This document shows, one piece after another, positions 1-9,561 of a DNA stretch of 64,000 bases; position 1 is the first letter of the stretch; every line of letters starts with the position of its first letter. The position numbers and the translations under genes were made by a program. The DNA is taken from NCBI RefSeq assembly GCF_900200035.1, contig NZ_FZTC01000014.1, positions 1-64,000 of the forward strand, written 5' to 3'. Origin of the DNA: Klebsiella grimontii. Lineage in GTDB: Bacteria > Pseudomonadota > Gammaproteobacteria > Enterobacterales > Enterobacteriaceae. Under the pieces are notes generated by a model. That model was not told the origin of the DNA and searched no databases. It saw only the letters and a program-made list of their open reading frames with translations.

Positions 1-10
1 TGCCAGGCAT
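1..10 (+). rRNA. rrf: 3' end of a 5S rRNA gene (partial)
   Basis: The first ten bases match the conserved 3' end of enterobacterial 5S rRNA, and a strong intrinsic terminator follows as at the end of rrn operons. Only the tail is in the window, so the window opens at the end of an rRNA operon reading on the plus strand. Confidence 0.7.
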
Positions 11-23
11 CAAATTAAGTGAA

Positions 24-52
24 GAGCCCATCCTGACGGATGGGCTTTTTGC
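24..52 (+). terminator. rRNA operon terminator
   Basis: Nine-base stem (AGCCCATCC at 25-33, GGATGGGCT at 38-46) with loop TGAC, followed directly by a T run. It sits right after the 5S end and resembles the terminators of enteric rrn operons. Confidence 0.85.
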
Positions 53-866
53 GTTTTCGTGGCCTGAGAAATTACGGAGAGTGCTATCACGTTACCGACA
101 GCGCTGATGTATTCCAGCCTGAAGCTGGTCATACGCCCTCCCTCCGGTTAAAGCGTGGCTAAGGTATAAAAATGACGCAGCGGGCTGTTTCTTTAGTTTA
201 CCTTATGGGACGATTTCGGCCGTTTCAGCAGCTGATATACAGCAATACCTAACATTACCGAACGCATCAGCCGAACGGCTATTGTGATGAGGTATCCGCC
301 GTATTAAAACAGCATTGATTGATATCCCATTGAAAATAAAGTGGTTTTCATGTTTTGTCTGGACTCGCAACGAGAACGATGAATATTGAGGCGAGCCGTC
401 AGGGGAAATGATTATCAGCAGCGATGACGAAAAAAATAGTGCTCTTTCAACCCTTTTTTATTGAGAAATAGCCTGCAAGGAATTTATTTTCTGAATAAAA
501 TAACTTTATGAAGGCGGTTTTTATATTGATATATGTTTTATATGAAAATAAAAATGTATATAAAATCGTTTCTTAATATTTAATATGAATTATATTAAGA
601 ATATTTCCAGCTTAATTATTAAGTTACTCTAATGTAATCAGGTTAACAAATAGATACGAAACCTCCTCATCATGCCGGGCAGAAGGTATAACCGCTGGAC
701 TTTTTCTGCGAAATGACTTAGTGTCCTTAACACTTTGTTAACTCGATCTGGTTTAAGTTAATTCAAATTTGCTAAAAACATAGAGTGCATTGCCTGTATG
801 GAAGCTAACCCGGTAACGTCCTTCGACGGATAATGCATGTTACCGGCTGGCAATATGAGAATATAA
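53..866. other. Gene-poor stretch behind the rRNA operon
   Basis: About 800 bases with no convincing gene. The part from about 400 to 800 is visibly AT-rich. The only ORF with a good ribosome site is a 40-codon minus-strand frame (132 down to 10) that runs back through the rRNA terminator, so I do not call it. No tRNA, IS end or recombinase remnant was recognised. Confidence 0.4.
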
Positions 867-1184
867 ATGAAAATTCTGATTAACTGGCCTCCTCTGCGCC
901 AACTAATAAATTATATCCGGGAGCGTTTTACCTTTCTGGTCTTGCTCTGCTGGCCAGCGATCATCTGGCTGGTTTGTCGGGCGCTTGTCTGGTTAACAGA
1001 TGGACTGATGGTTCTGCTGGGAAAGCCTATCGATCACTCCTTTACCGTGTATCTTCAGCCACTTATGACGCTAAGCGCGCTACTGAGAATTTCCGTCAGC
1101 TGGGTGCTGCTGCTGTTTATCCTGTTCAGCATGGCGATGGGGTTCACCTGGGCTTTGCGGCGCTTTATGAATCGAAATAAATAA
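867..1184 (+). CDS. Small hypothetical membrane protein
   Basis: A 105-residue frame that I do not recognise. It has a hydrophobic stretch at about residues 22-52 and another at about 77-97, with basic residues at both ends, which suggests an inner membrane protein with two or three spans. A stem-loop follows its stop. The ribosome site is weak and a second ORF overlaps it in another frame, so coding status is not certain. It converges on yhhJ. Confidence 0.45.
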   Translation: MKILINWPPLRQLINYIRERFTFLVLLCWPAIIWLVCRALVWLTDGLMVLLGKPIDHSFTVYLQPLMTLSALLRISVSWVLLLFILFSMAMGFTWALRRFMNRNK

Positions 1185-1221
1185 CGCCGATGCTGCGACC
1201 GCAGGGAGCGGCACCGGCGTT
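1183..1221. terminator. Stem-loop between convergent genes
   Basis: AACGCCG (1183-1189) pairs with CGGCGTT (1215-1221), and TGC/GCA extend the stem after one mismatch. It lies between the small membrane gene and the 3' end of yhhJ. There is no T run on either side, so it may stabilise RNA ends rather than terminate. Confidence 0.3.
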
Positions 1222-1224
1222 GAC

Positions 1225-2349
1225 TCAGGCCATCTCACCGATCGTTTTGCGAAAACGCAGTAGCGCGACAGTAAAAAATACCCCACCGATAGCCAGCAGC
1301 GTCAGAAACTGCGGCCAGACGATGGAGAAATCCGCGCCGCGATAAAGAATGGCCTGCGCCAGACTGACAAAGTGGGTTGTCGGCATGGTGAGCATAATAT
1401 CCTGTACAGCCTGCGGCATACTTTCCCGGGGTGTGGAGCCGCCGGAAAGCATCTGCAGCGGCAACAGCACCAGAATCATCAGCAGCCCCAGCTGCGGCAT
1501 GGAACGCGCCACCGTACCCATAAAAATGCCGATCGAGGTGGTGGCAAACAGGCTCAGGGCGACCCCAAGCATAAAGAGCGGAATTGAGCCCTCTATCGGT
1601 ACCTGCAGCACGCCCTGAACCATCAGGATCAGGGAGAGTCCGGAAACCACCAGCACCACCAGCCCCATTGACCATATCTTCGCCATCATGATCTCAAACG
1701 GCGTGACCGGCATAACCAGCAGGTGCTCTACGGTGCCATGTTCTCGCTCGCGTATCAGCGCCGAGCCGGTCAGCACGATCGCCAGCATGGTGATATTGTT
1801 GATAATTGCCATGACGGCGCCGAAACGCTCCTGTTCCAGGTTCGGGTTAAAACGCATTCTGACGGCCAGCTCAACCGGCAGCGAGCCGTTATCCCGGTAG
1901 CGGGTGACAAAGCTGTTCACCTCGCCGGTGACGATATTCTGGATATAGCTATTGCCGGTAAACGCCTGGCTCATACGCGTCGCGTCGACGTTAACCTGCA
2001 GCTCGGGCTGGCGTCCGGCCAGAACGTCGCGCTGGAAATCCGGCGGAATATTGATGGCGAAGGTATAGCGTCCCGCATCCAGCCCGGCGTCCATCTCATC
2101 AGCGGTGATCAGCGCCGGCGGCAAAAACCAGGGCCGATAAAAACCATTGATAATACGCGATGAAAGCTGCGACTTATCCATGTCAGCAATAGCGATGGGC
2201 GCCAGATGTAGTGAACCCGGCATCACGGTTGCGGAGGAGTACACCGAGACGGTAAAAGCAAAGACAATTAACGTCAGCATCGCTTTATCGCCCAGCAGGC
2301 TGCGTAGCTCTTTCATCCCCAAATTATAAATATTGCGTAATCCACGCAT
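1225..2349 (-). CDS. yhhJ: ABC-2 type transporter permease YhhJ
   Basis: Inner-membrane permease of the YhiI-RbbA-YhhJ exporter; substrate unknown. About 374 residues with the ABC-2 plan: one N-terminal span, a large periplasmic domain, then five C-terminal spans, including the SALIREREHGTVEHL loop typical of the family. The sequence is close to E. coli YhhJ along its length. The frame is open 28 codons further upstream, but I chose the ATG at 2349 because it overlaps the rbbA stop (TAATG) behind a GGAGGG ribosome site and matches the E. coli start. Last gene of a three-gene operon. Confidence 0.93.
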   Translation of the reverse strand: MRGLRNIYNLGMKELRSLLGDKAMLTLIVFAFTVSVYSSATVMPGSLHLAPIAIADMDKSQLSSRIINGFYRPWFLPPALITADEMDAGLDAGRYTFAINIPPDFQRDVLAGRQPELQVNVDATRMSQAFTGNSYIQNIVTGEVNSFVTRYRDNGSLPVELAVRMRFNPNLEQERFGAVMAIINNITMLAIVLTGSALIREREHGTVEHLLVMPVTPFEIMMAKIWSMGLVVLVVSGLSLILMVQGVLQVPIEGSIPLFMLGVALSLFATTSIGIFMGTVARSMPQLGLLMILVLLPLQMLSGGSTPRESMPQAVQDIMLTMPTTHFVSLAQAILYRGADFSIVWPQFLTLLAIGGVFFTVALLRFRKTIGEMA

Positions 2350-5078
2350 TATCCCTCCTGTTTTTTCAACAGCCACACGCTCAGGCCCAGCACCAGCGGA
2401 ACCGCGATAAGCAGCGGAATAAAGGATCCCCACAGGTCCGTCAGATTCAGCGCTTTGGAGAACGTTCCGCGCGCGATGGTCAGAAAGTGGCTGGTTGGAT
2501 AAATCTGGCCAATCCAGCGGCCGGGCCCTTCCAGCGAGGCGACGGGGTCGATCATCCCGGAGAACTGCGTCGCCGGGATAAGCGTAATGATCGCGGTGCC
2601 GAAAATCGCCGCAATCTGGCTTTTCATAAAGGTGGAGATCAGCAGGCCAAGCCCGGTGGCGATAGTGACGTAGAGCAGCGCGGCGAGGGTGAGCGTCAGA
2701 AAACTCCCCTTATGCGGTACGCCAAAGACAAACACCGACAGCGCGCAGAGCAGGAAGAAGTTGAACATCCCCAGCACGATATATGGCACCTGTTTACCCA
2801 GCAGAAATTCGCTGCGGGTGGTTGGCGTCACGTACAAATTGATAATTGAGCCGAGTTCTTTCTCGCGGACCACGCTAAGCGCGCTGAGCATCGCCGGGAT
2901 CATCATCAACAGCAGCGGAATTACCGCCGGGACAATCGCCGGCAGGCTTTTCACATCCGGGTTATAGCGGTAGCGGGTTTCGATGGAAATCAGTGACGTA
3001 TCGCGGTTTGGGCTGGACTGGCGACCGGCCATCTCCTGCAGCCAGGCCAGATGCATGGCCTGGACGTAGCCGCGCACCGTCTCCGCGCGGTTCGGCATGG
3101 CGCCGTCCACCCACACGCCAATTTGCACCGGCGTTCCCCGGGCGATATCGCGGCCAAAATTGGGCGGAATTTCGATAGCCACCGCCAGCTCGCCGTTGCG
3201 CATTCTTCTGTCCAGTTCGCTATAGCTTTGCAGCGGCGGCTGTTCGATGAAGTAGCGCGAACCGGCGATATTTTGCGACCAGCCCTGGCTGCTGACGGTC
3301 TGGTCGCGGTCGAGCACCGCGAATCGCAGATCTTCGACGTCCATACTGATCCCGTAGCCCATGATGAACATCAGGATCACGGTGCCGAGCAGGGCCAGGG
3401 TCGATCGCACCGGATCGCGGCGCAGCTCAAGCGCTTCACGGCGGCTGTAGCTAAACAAGCGCTGCAGGCTAAACGTCTGGCGCGGCGCCACGCTTTCGGT
3501 TTTGTGTTCTATCGCGGGAACCGGCGCGGCTTTCGCATCAGGCGGCTGGGCGGTATCTGCTGCTTCCTGCAGCCAGGCGATAAACGCCTCTTCAAGGCTG
3601 GCCGATCCGCGCTGTTCGACCAGCGCCTGCGGCGTATCGCTGGCCAGCACTTTTCCGGCATGCATCAGCGAAATGCGATCGCAGCGTTCCGCTTCATTCA
3701 TAAAGTGGGTGGAGATAAAAATCGTTACCCGGTCCTGGCGGGCTAGATCGACCATCAGCTGCCAGAACATATCCCGGGCTACCGGATCGACGCCGGAGGT
3801 GGGTTCATCAAGGATTAACATTTCTGGACGGTGGATCACCGCGACTGCCAGCGAGAGCCGCTGACGGATACCTAATGGTAGCGAAGCGGGTAGAGTGTCT
3901 TCTACCTCTTCCAGCATAAAGCGCTGGCTCATTTCGGCGATCCGTCCGGGGATTTCCGCCTTCGGGATATGGAACAGGCGCGCATGCAGTTCGAGGTTTT
4001 GCCGCACGGTCAGTTCGCTGTAGAGGGAAAAGGCCTGCGACATATAGCCGACGCGGCGGCGGGTCTCGATGTCCCTGGGGTCGACCGGCTGGCCAAACAG
4101 CCACGCTTCGCCTTCGCTGGCCGGTAGCAGCCCGGTCAGCATTTTCATGGTCGTTGATTTGCCGCAGCCGTTGGAGCCGAGGAAGCCGAAAATCTCGCCG
4201 CGGGCGATACGAAAATTCACGTGGTCAACGGCGACAAAATTACCGAAGCGCATGGTGAGCCCGCGCGCTTCAATCGCAATTTCGCCTTCATCCGTATGGC
4301 GCGGCGGGATGATCACCTCTTTATGCGCCAGGCGTTGAGCGTCGGGAAGCAGGGCGATAAACGCCTGCTCCAGCGTCTGACTTGCCGTGTGCGCTTTAAG
4401 CTCATCGGCGCTGCCGGTCGCCAGAACTTCCCCCGCGTTCATGGCTACCAGCCAGTCAAAGCGCTCCGCCTCTTCCATGTAAGCGGTGGCGACCAGTACG
4501 CTCATCTCCGGCTGACGCTGGCGAATGTTGTCGATCAGATCCCAAAACTGCGCCCGCGAGAGGGGATCGACGCCGGTGGTAGGTTCATCGAGGATCAGCA
4601 ACTGCGGGTCGTGAATAAGCGCGCAGCACAGGCCGAGCTTCTGCTTCATCCCCCCGGAGAGTTTCCCCGCCGGACGGTCGCGAAACGGCGCCAGGCCGGT
4701 ACTCTGGAGCAGTTCATTGATACGGATGTCGCGTTCGGCTTTATCATGGCCGAACAGACGGGCGAAGAAATCAACGTTTTCATAGACCGATAGGGTGTGG
4801 TAGAGGTTCTTCCCCAGCCCTTGGGGCATCCAGGCGATTTTTGGGCAAACGTCCTGGCGGTGACGCACATCGCGCATGTCGCCGCCGAGCACCATGACGT
4901 TGCCGCGCTCAATCACGCGCGCGCCGGAAATCAGCGATAGTAGGCTGGACTTGCCCACGCCGTCTGGCCCGATCAGGCCCACCATACAGCGGGCGGGAAT
5001 GCTCAGCGTAATGTCCTTCAGCGCGACGGTTGCGCCAAAGCGCTGGCTGACGTTTTCCAGGCGGGCGACGGTTTTCAT
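2349..5078 (-). CDS. rbbA: Fused ABC ATPase/permease RbbA (YhiH)
   Basis: A 909-residue fusion of two ABC ATPase domains and an ABC-2 membrane domain. The first Walker A (GPDGVGKSS) is at residues 37-45 with signature LSGGM and Walker [11 protein letters not shown]. The second Walker A (GSNGCGKST) is near residue 300, but its signature reads LPLGI instead of LSGG, so the second site looks degenerate. The C-terminal third carries about six membrane spans. In E. coli the family is known as ribosome-associated ATPase RbbA. It overlaps yhiI upstream by 4 bases and yhhJ downstream by 1 base, so all three are probably co-translated as one exporter. Confidence 0.93.
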   Translation of the reverse strand: MKTVARLENVSQRFGATVALKDITLSIPARCMVGLIGPDGVGKSSLLSLISGARVIERGNVMVLGGDMRDVRHRQDVCPKIAWMPQGLGKNLYHTLSVYENVDFFARLFGHDKAERDIRINELLQSTGLAPFRDRPAGKLSGGMKQKLGLCCALIHDPQLLILDEPTTGVDPLSRAQFWDLIDNIRQRQPEMSVLVATAYMEEAERFDWLVAMNAGEVLATGSADELKAHTASQTLEQAFIALLPDAQRLAHKEVIIPPRHTDEGEIAIEARGLTMRFGNFVAVDHVNFRIARGEIFGFLGSNGCGKSTTMKMLTGLLPASEGEAWLFGQPVDPRDIETRRRVGYMSQAFSLYSELTVRQNLELHARLFHIPKAEIPGRIAEMSQRFMLEEVEDTLPASLPLGIRQRLSLAVAVIHRPEMLILDEPTSGVDPVARDMFWQLMVDLARQDRVTIFISTHFMNEAERCDRISLMHAGKVLASDTPQALVEQRGSASLEEAFIAWLQEAADTAQPPDAKAAPVPAIEHKTESVAPRQTFSLQRLFSYSRREALELRRDPVRSTLALLGTVILMFIMGYGISMDVEDLRFAVLDRDQTVSSQGWSQNIAGSRYFIEQPPLQSYSELDRRMRNGELAVAIEIPPNFGRDIARGTPVQIGVWVDGAMPNRAETVRGYVQAMHLAWLQEMAGRQSSPNRDTSLISIETRYRYNPDVKSLPAIVPAVIPLLLMMIPAMLSALSVVREKELGSIINLYVTPTTRSEFLLGKQVPYIVLGMFNFFLLCALSVFVFGVPHKGSFLTLTLAALLYVTIATGLGLLISTFMKSQIAAIFGTAIITLIPATQFSGMIDPVASLEGPGRWIGQIYPTSHFLTIARGTFSKALNLTDLWGSFIPLLIAVPLVLGLSVWLLKKQEG

Positions 5079-6163
5079 TGCGGTAACCTCACCGTCAGCG
5101 CTTCAGGCCACGTCTGCTGGTTATCCAGACGAACCCAGGCCATCCCGGGCAGCCCGGTCTTCACATACTCCAGATGCTCCGCCAGCAGCGCCGGCGGAAT
5201 GCGGGCTTTCACGCGGAACATCAGCTTCAGCCTTTCGTCGCTGGTTTCCACCGTCTTGGGCGTAAACTGCGCCACGCTGGCGACAAAACTGATATTGGCG
5301 GGGATCACCAGATTCGGCGCGGCATCGAGGATAATTCGCGCTTCGCTGCCCAGCGCCAGCAGGCCCGCCTGCTCGGTCGGCAGGAAGAAGGTCATATAGA
5401 CATCGGATAAGTCGACCATATTCAGCACCCGGCCGCCCGCCGCCAGCACCTCTCCCGGTTCGGCGACGCGGTACTGAATACGACCATCGCGCGGTGCTTT
5501 CAGCTCGCTATCGTCGATATCGGCGATAATCCGCCGTTCGGTCGCCTGGGCGGCCTCGACCCGGGTTTGCGCCTGAATGATACTGGTTCGCGCCGCCTCA
5601 ATCGCGGCCCTGGCGGCAGAGACCTGCGCTTTGGCGGATTCCAGCGCCGCCCTGGCGCTTTCTGCCGCCGCCTGGTCGTCATCCAGCTGCTGCGCGGAGA
5701 CCGCGCCGCGCTGCGAGAGCGTGCTGGAGCGGACGTGTCGTTTAGCCGAGGAGTTCAGCTCCGCCTGCCGCTGCTTCACCACCGCTTCCGTAGCGCGCAT
5801 TTCACTTTGGCGCTGGTCGAGCAGGGCTTTCGCGGCGGCAATCGCGCTCTCTGCTTCCTTGATTTGCGCGGCGGCCTCCAGCCGTTGTTCGTTGAGCACG
5901 CGGGTATCCATGCGGGCCAGGACGTCGCCCTGGCGAACAAACTGCCCCTCCTTGACCAGGATCGTCTCGATACGTCCGGCGGTTTTGGTGGCGATATCGA
6001 CTTCCGTGGCTTCAATTCTACCGTTGCTGCTGGCAAAGCCCGCTGGAATCCCCGGCGGGCGCAGCATCCACCATGCCGCCGCGGCAATCATCACCGCTAA
6101 ACCAATAACGTATCCAACCCAACGCCGTTTGATTTTGTCCATACGCGACTCGCTTTGTTCCAT
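5075..6163 (-). CDS. yhiI: HlyD-family membrane fusion protein YhiI
   Basis: Periplasmic adaptor of the YhiI-RbbA-YhhJ exporter. One N-terminal anchor (about residues 14-34), a lipoyl-like half domain, a long coiled-coil hairpin rich in Ala, Glu, Gln and Arg (about 80-220), then the second lipoyl half and a beta-barrel region. Length 362 residues, or 355 if the second ATG (6142) is used. The E. coli protein is 355 residues, which favours the second start, but neither ATG has a well-placed ribosome site. First gene of the operon. Confidence 0.92.
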   Translation of the reverse strand: MEQSESRMDKIKRRWVGYVIGLAVMIAAAAWWMLRPPGIPAGFASSNGRIEATEVDIATKTAGRIETILVKEGQFVRQGDVLARMDTRVLNEQRLEAAAQIKEAESAIAAAKALLDQRQSEMRATEAVVKQRQAELNSSAKRHVRSSTLSQRGAVSAQQLDDDQAAAESARAALESAKAQVSAARAAIEAARTSIIQAQTRVEAAQATERRIIADIDDSELKAPRDGRIQYRVAEPGEVLAAGGRVLNMVDLSDVYMTFFLPTEQAGLLALGSEARIILDAAPNLVIPANISFVASVAQFTPKTVETSDERLKLMFRVKARIPPALLAEHLEYVKTGLPGMAWVRLDNQQTWPEALTVRLPQ

Positions 6164-6673
6164 AGGCTGAGTGGTGCGCGCTTCTCCTCCGCGTAGCGAA
6201 GTATCGTCTCTTCAGGAAAGGGAGGAATGGGGGGCAAGGCCAACCGGCGCGTGAATTCTGCTGCGCGGCGAACCGGTCGGAAAGAGGTGCGATTAATGTG
6301 GTCATCATCAGCAATCCTCGCCTTAAATGAAACACGCATATTTATTGCTACCGTCAATGCAATACTAACACCCGCACTAATTATGTCCATATACAAAACA
6401 TGGACTTGTCGCTGGGTTAACATAAAAACAGCCGCGGACCGATACGCCAATATTACCCATAATACTATTTGGGTTTAATGCCTCGGGTACTCGCTCGTAC
6501 AATCTCATAGCGCTTCATTAAATCATCATACTTATAAGCTACCGCACAACGCTAATAACCTGAGGATATTATTGGTGGGGAACTGGCGCATTTTTAATCT
6601 GGTTGCTCCAGGAGAACTGTTGTATGATCTCCGGCCCTGAAAATACACTCACGCCAGGCGAGCGCTTTATTCA
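6164..6673. other. Intergenic region between divergent yhiI and the diguanylate cyclase
   Basis: 510 bases that must hold the promoters of the yhiI operon (minus) and the cyclase gene (plus). Short ORFs exist on both strands, including a 117-codon minus frame that runs into yhiI in another phase; none looks like a known protein. No clear operator or terminator was seen. Confidence 0.35.
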
Positions 6674-8071
6674 ATGAAAGATGAAAGCCAAAAATATATC
6701 TCAATTATTTTTAAGGAATGGTTGCCGCTGTACGACAGCCTGACGCCGGAGGTGAAGGCGGTACTTAAAAATATAGCCGGGCAGCAGGCGGAGGCGTTAG
6801 CGACCCGTTTCTATGACTTTATTTTTCAGGACCCGGATATCGCCAGGCATCTTACCTATGATTTAGTCCAGGAGCGGCTCAGCAGCTCGCTGGCCGGGTG
6901 GGTGAAAGATATCCTGATGTGTGAGAAAGAAAATTTGCAGGCGCTGGCGGAGCGGCAGTACCTGATCGGCAGCATCCATTCGCGTATCGGTATCCCGGCA
7001 GAGGCCGTGCTTCGCGGCGCGCGCCAGCTGAAAGCCGGGCTGATTGAAAATATCCGCGATAGTCACCTCGATCGCGAAACCAGCGTCGCCGCCATCTACT
7101 ACGCCATCATGGCCATTAACATGGCGGTAGAGATGATGTGCCACGCCTATACCCTGTCGCACTATCGGGCGACAAAAAATGAAGAGGCCTACCGCCTGTA
7201 TAGCCTGATGGATAACGTGCCGCTGGAATATGGCAAGCAGCAGGCCTCGCTCTCCGGATGGGAAAATAGCGCTATTTTTAATATCGTTAGCGATAATAAG
7301 ACAGATATTAACGGCGCGTTATTATCTGATTCGGAATTTGGTCTGTGGTTCCGCCATAAATGCGTGCGTTATTTTAACAAAAATCCGCAAATGGAGGAGA
7401 TCGCCGACTTAATTAGCAAGGTGGATGCGCTGTTATCTGCCTGGAAATCCTCGTCGGACGGTTCTGAGTATAAAAATACGCAGGCTCTGCTGCAGGGGAT
7501 TCATATCCATTGCCAGCAGATCGGCAGCCAGCTGGGAGTACTCTTTAGCAGCCTGTCGCAGATGCAAAGCGGTAAGGATTCGCTGACCAGCCTGCTGAAC
7601 CGTCGCTATCTGCCGGTTGTCCTCAAGCATGAAGTGACGCTTGCGATGGAGTATGAGCTGCCGATGACGGTGGCGATTATCGATATCGACCACTTTAAAG
7701 AGATCAATGATAGCTGGGGCCATATGGTCGGCGACCGGGCCATCAAGCACGTTGCGGAGCTGCTCAGCGATAATATTCGCTCCAGCGATTATATCTTCCG
7801 CTACGGCGGCGAGGAGTTTCTGCTGGTACTGGTGGAGACCGGCGCGGCGGAAGCTTTTACTATCCTTGAACGGCTGCGTAAAAAAATCAGCCAGCTGGCG
7901 TTTAGCGTTGGCGCTGACAATGAGATTTCGATTACCGCCAGCATCGGCTACGCCGTCCACACCGGTCACCCGGACTACAATCTTCTGCTGCGCGACGCCG
8001 ACAGCGCACTGTACGTCGCCAAGCGCGATGGGCGCAACTGCGTGAAGCTGCATGAAGGCGACGGGAATTAA
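6674..8071 (+). CDS. dosC: Globin-coupled diguanylate cyclase (DosC/YddV type)
   Basis: Makes cyclic-di-GMP from two GTP, probably in response to oxygen or another heme ligand. 465 residues in the DosC order: sensor globin at about 10-160 with the likely heme-binding His102 in the context IHSRIGIP, a helical middle region (about 170-300), then a GGDEF domain with the active motif GGEEF at 378-382. The inhibitory site RSSD is intact at 369-372, five residues before it, so product inhibition is expected. E. coli dosC is followed by the phosphodiesterase gene dosP; here no EAL-domain gene is adjacent. Similarity to E. coli DosC is moderate, so it may be a paralogue. Confidence 0.85.
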   Translation: MKDESQKYISIIFKEWLPLYDSLTPEVKAVLKNIAGQQAEALATRFYDFIFQDPDIARHLTYDLVQERLSSSLAGWVKDILMCEKENLQALAERQYLIGSIHSRIGIPAEAVLRGARQLKAGLIENIRDSHLDRETSVAAIYYAIMAINMAVEMMCHAYTLSHYRATKNEEAYRLYSLMDNVPLEYGKQQASLSGWENSAIFNIVSDNKTDINGALLSDSEFGLWFRHKCVRYFNKNPQMEEIADLISKVDALLSAWKSSSDGSEYKNTQALLQGIHIHCQQIGSQLGVLFSSLSQMQSGKDSLTSLLNRRYLPVVLKHEVTLAMEYELPMTVAIIDIDHFKEINDSWGHMVGDRAIKHVAELLSDNIRSSDYIFRYGGEEFLLVLVETGAAEAFTILERLRKKISQLAFSVGADNEISITASIGYAVHTGHPDYNLLLRDADSALYVAKRDGRNCVKLHEGDGN

Positions 8072-8081
8072 TCTGCCGAGC

Positions 8082-8303
8082 CCTTCCCGGAGGCGCGCGC
8101 TGCGCCTGTCCGGGCTACCTGATCGCAGACGGCAGTAAACCCGTAGCCCGGTAAGGCGACAGCCACCACTGGGGAATAAACCGCAGAATATCTTCCGGTC
8201 GGGCGCCATCCCGGAGGCGGCACGCTGCGCCTGTTCGGGCTACCTGGCTGCAGACGGCTGTGAACCTGTAGCCCGGGCAAAGCGCGTCGAGCGCCGCCCC
8301 CGG
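8082..8303. repeat. REP/BIME-like intergenic repeat cluster
   Basis: Two copies of a GC-rich unit built on CCCGGAGGCG...GCGCCTGTCCGGGCTACC, each with its inverted partner GTAGCCCGG. Related units occur near 28.4, 31.2, 43.1 and 45.0 kb, all between genes. Such palindromic elements are common at 3' ends of enterobacterial transcripts. Lies between convergent dosC and trpS2. Confidence 0.75.
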
Positions 8304-8347
8304 GAGAGATGCGGCAGCGGATTTCAATGCGGCGAGATCTCCGTGCC

Positions 8348-9355
8348 TCAGAACAGCACCGGCAGCCCCAGGCCGCGTTTCACTTCATGCAGCGTCCGTT
8401 GTGTCAGCAGATGCGCCCGCTCGCTTCCCCGGCGCAGCAGCGCCAGCAGCATGCCTTTATCCTGAATATAGGTCGCCCGGCGTTCGCGTATCGGCGCCAG
8501 CAGCTCCTGTAAGCAGGTCTCCAGCGCGTTTTTGCACTGCCTGTCTCCCAGCCCTCCGCGCTGATAGTGGGCTTTCATCTCGGCCACGAAGGTTTTATCG
8601 GTATGGAAGGCATCAAGATAAGTAAACACCACGTTGCCTTCTACCTGACCCGGGTCGGCGACCCGCAGGTGATTCGGGTCGGTGTACATGGCGCTGACCG
8701 CACGATGGATCTCCTCTTCACTGGCCGAAAGGGTGAGCGTGTTCCCCAGCGATTTCGACATTTTGGCATTGCCATCGATGCCCGGCAGGCGGCTGACGTC
8801 GCTGAGCAGCGCTTTGCAGTGCCGTAAGATCGGCGTCGTCGTCAGGCTATTCATTTTGTGCACGATCTCGTTGGTCTGTTCAATCATCGGTAGCTGATCG
8901 TCGCCGACCGGCACCAGTTCGGCCTTAAAGGCGGTGATATCGGCGGCCTGGCTAATGGGATAGGCTAAAAATCCCACCGGCAGCGAGCGGGAAAACCCCT
9001 TCTGAGCGATTTCATTTTTTACCGTCGGATTACGTTCAACCCGGGCGACGGTGACGATATTCATATACAGCGCGCTGAGTTCGGCCAGCGCCGGCAGGGC
9101 GGATTGCAGGCAAATGGTGGTCTTCTGCGGATCGATGCCGACGGCGAGATAATCGGCCATCACCTCAAGGATATTGCTGCTGATTTTTTGCGGATTGCTG
9201 CCGTTGTCGGTCAGTCCCTGGAGATCCGCGACGAGGATAAACTGCTGGTGGTCATGCTGGAGCTGCACGCGCTGGCGCAGGGAACCGACGTAGTGTCCGA
9301 GGTGCAGCTGGCCGGTAGGACGGTCGCCGGTCAGAATAGTTTGGCTGGTGCTCAT
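8348..9355 (-). CDS. trpS2: Second tryptophanyl-tRNA synthetase (TrpS2)
   Basis: Class I synthetase that charges tRNA-Trp. 335 residues, the usual TrpRS length. The HIGH motif appears as HLGH at residues 18-21 and the KMSKS loop is exact at about residue 200. It sits away from the dam-rpe-gph-trpS context of the housekeeping gene, so I take it as the second copy found in some enterics. In other bacteria such second copies can give indolmycin resistance; that is only a possibility here. The ATG has an AAGGAG ribosome site. An attenuator with a Trp-Trp leader peptide precedes it, and mtr and tnaA lie upstream on the same strand. Confidence 0.9.
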   Translation of the reverse strand: MSTSQTILTGDRPTGQLHLGHYVGSLRQRVQLQHDHQQFILVADLQGLTDNGSNPQKISSNILEVMADYLAVGIDPQKTTICLQSALPALAELSALYMNIVTVARVERNPTVKNEIAQKGFSRSLPVGFLAYPISQAADITAFKAELVPVGDDQLPMIEQTNEIVHKMNSLTTTPILRHCKALLSDVSRLPGIDGNAKMSKSLGNTLTLSASEEEIHRAVSAMYTDPNHLRVADPGQVEGNVVFTYLDAFHTDKTFVAEMKAHYQRGGLGDRQCKNALETCLQELLAPIRERRATYIQDKGMLLALLRRGSERAHLLTQRTLHEVKRGLGLPVLF

Positions 9356-9397
9356 GAGTGACTCCTTAGGATGCTATCAGGCCGAAGGGCGACACTC

Positions 9398-9429
9398 AAA
9401 AACAACAAAGCCGCCTTCCGGCGGCTTTG
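9398..9429 (-). terminator. Attenuator terminator in the trpS2 leader
   Basis: On the minus strand a nine-base stem (plus-strand arms 9407-9415 and 9420-9428, sequence AAAGCCGCC/GGCGGCTTT, loop of four) is followed by a T-rich tail read from 9410 down to 9398. It lies between the leader peptide and trpS2, so trpS2 transcription must pass it. Confidence 0.85.
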
Positions 9430-9472
9430 AATAGAGGAAACGTGACATCTTGCCGCCTGTTATGCAGGCAGC
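9407..9472 (-). promoter_or_regulatory. Ribosome-mediated attenuator of trpS2
   Basis: Four mutually exclusive segments on the minus strand. Region 1 (plus 9465-9472) pairs with region 2 (9452-9459) over eight bases with one G-U. Region 2 can instead pair with region 3 (9420-9428) through GGCGGC/GCCGCC. Region 3 pairs with region 4 (9407-9415) to make the terminator. Region 1 begins at the last base of the second Trp codon of the leader peptide and the leader stop is in the 1:2 loop. Ribosomes stalled at Trp would free region 2 and block the terminator, as in the trp operon. Confidence 0.8.
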
Positions 9473-9513
9473 CACCAACGGCGGAGGTGAGAAATGACAA
9501 CGTTTCTGTTCAT
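9460..9513 (-). CDS. trpS2 leader peptide with tandem Trp codons
   Basis: A 17-codon ORF, MNRNVVISHLRRWWLPA, too short for usual gene calling. Two adjacent Trp codons at positions 13-14 lie where a stalled ribosome would mask region 1 of the following attenuator. The ATG is 49 bases after the mtr stop; the bases before it are purine-rich (GGATAAAAAG). Its role is inferred from position and RNA folding, in analogy to TrpL. Confidence 0.8.
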   Translation of the reverse strand: MNRNVVISHLRRWWLPA

Positions 9514-9561
9514 CTTTTTATCCTGCCACGAAAAGCCGCGGCAGTAAAAGCCCTTTTTCAT

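Noticed and set aside
10..132. 40-codon minus-strand ORF with a strong GGAGGGAGG ribosome-like site
   Set aside because: Half of it is the reverse of the rRNA terminator and the 5S end, so the match is probably chance, though a small protein cannot be excluded.
6097..6450. 117-codon minus-strand ORF upstream of yhiI
   Set aside because: Overlaps the yhiI start in another frame, no ribosome site and no recognised family; more likely leader sequence.
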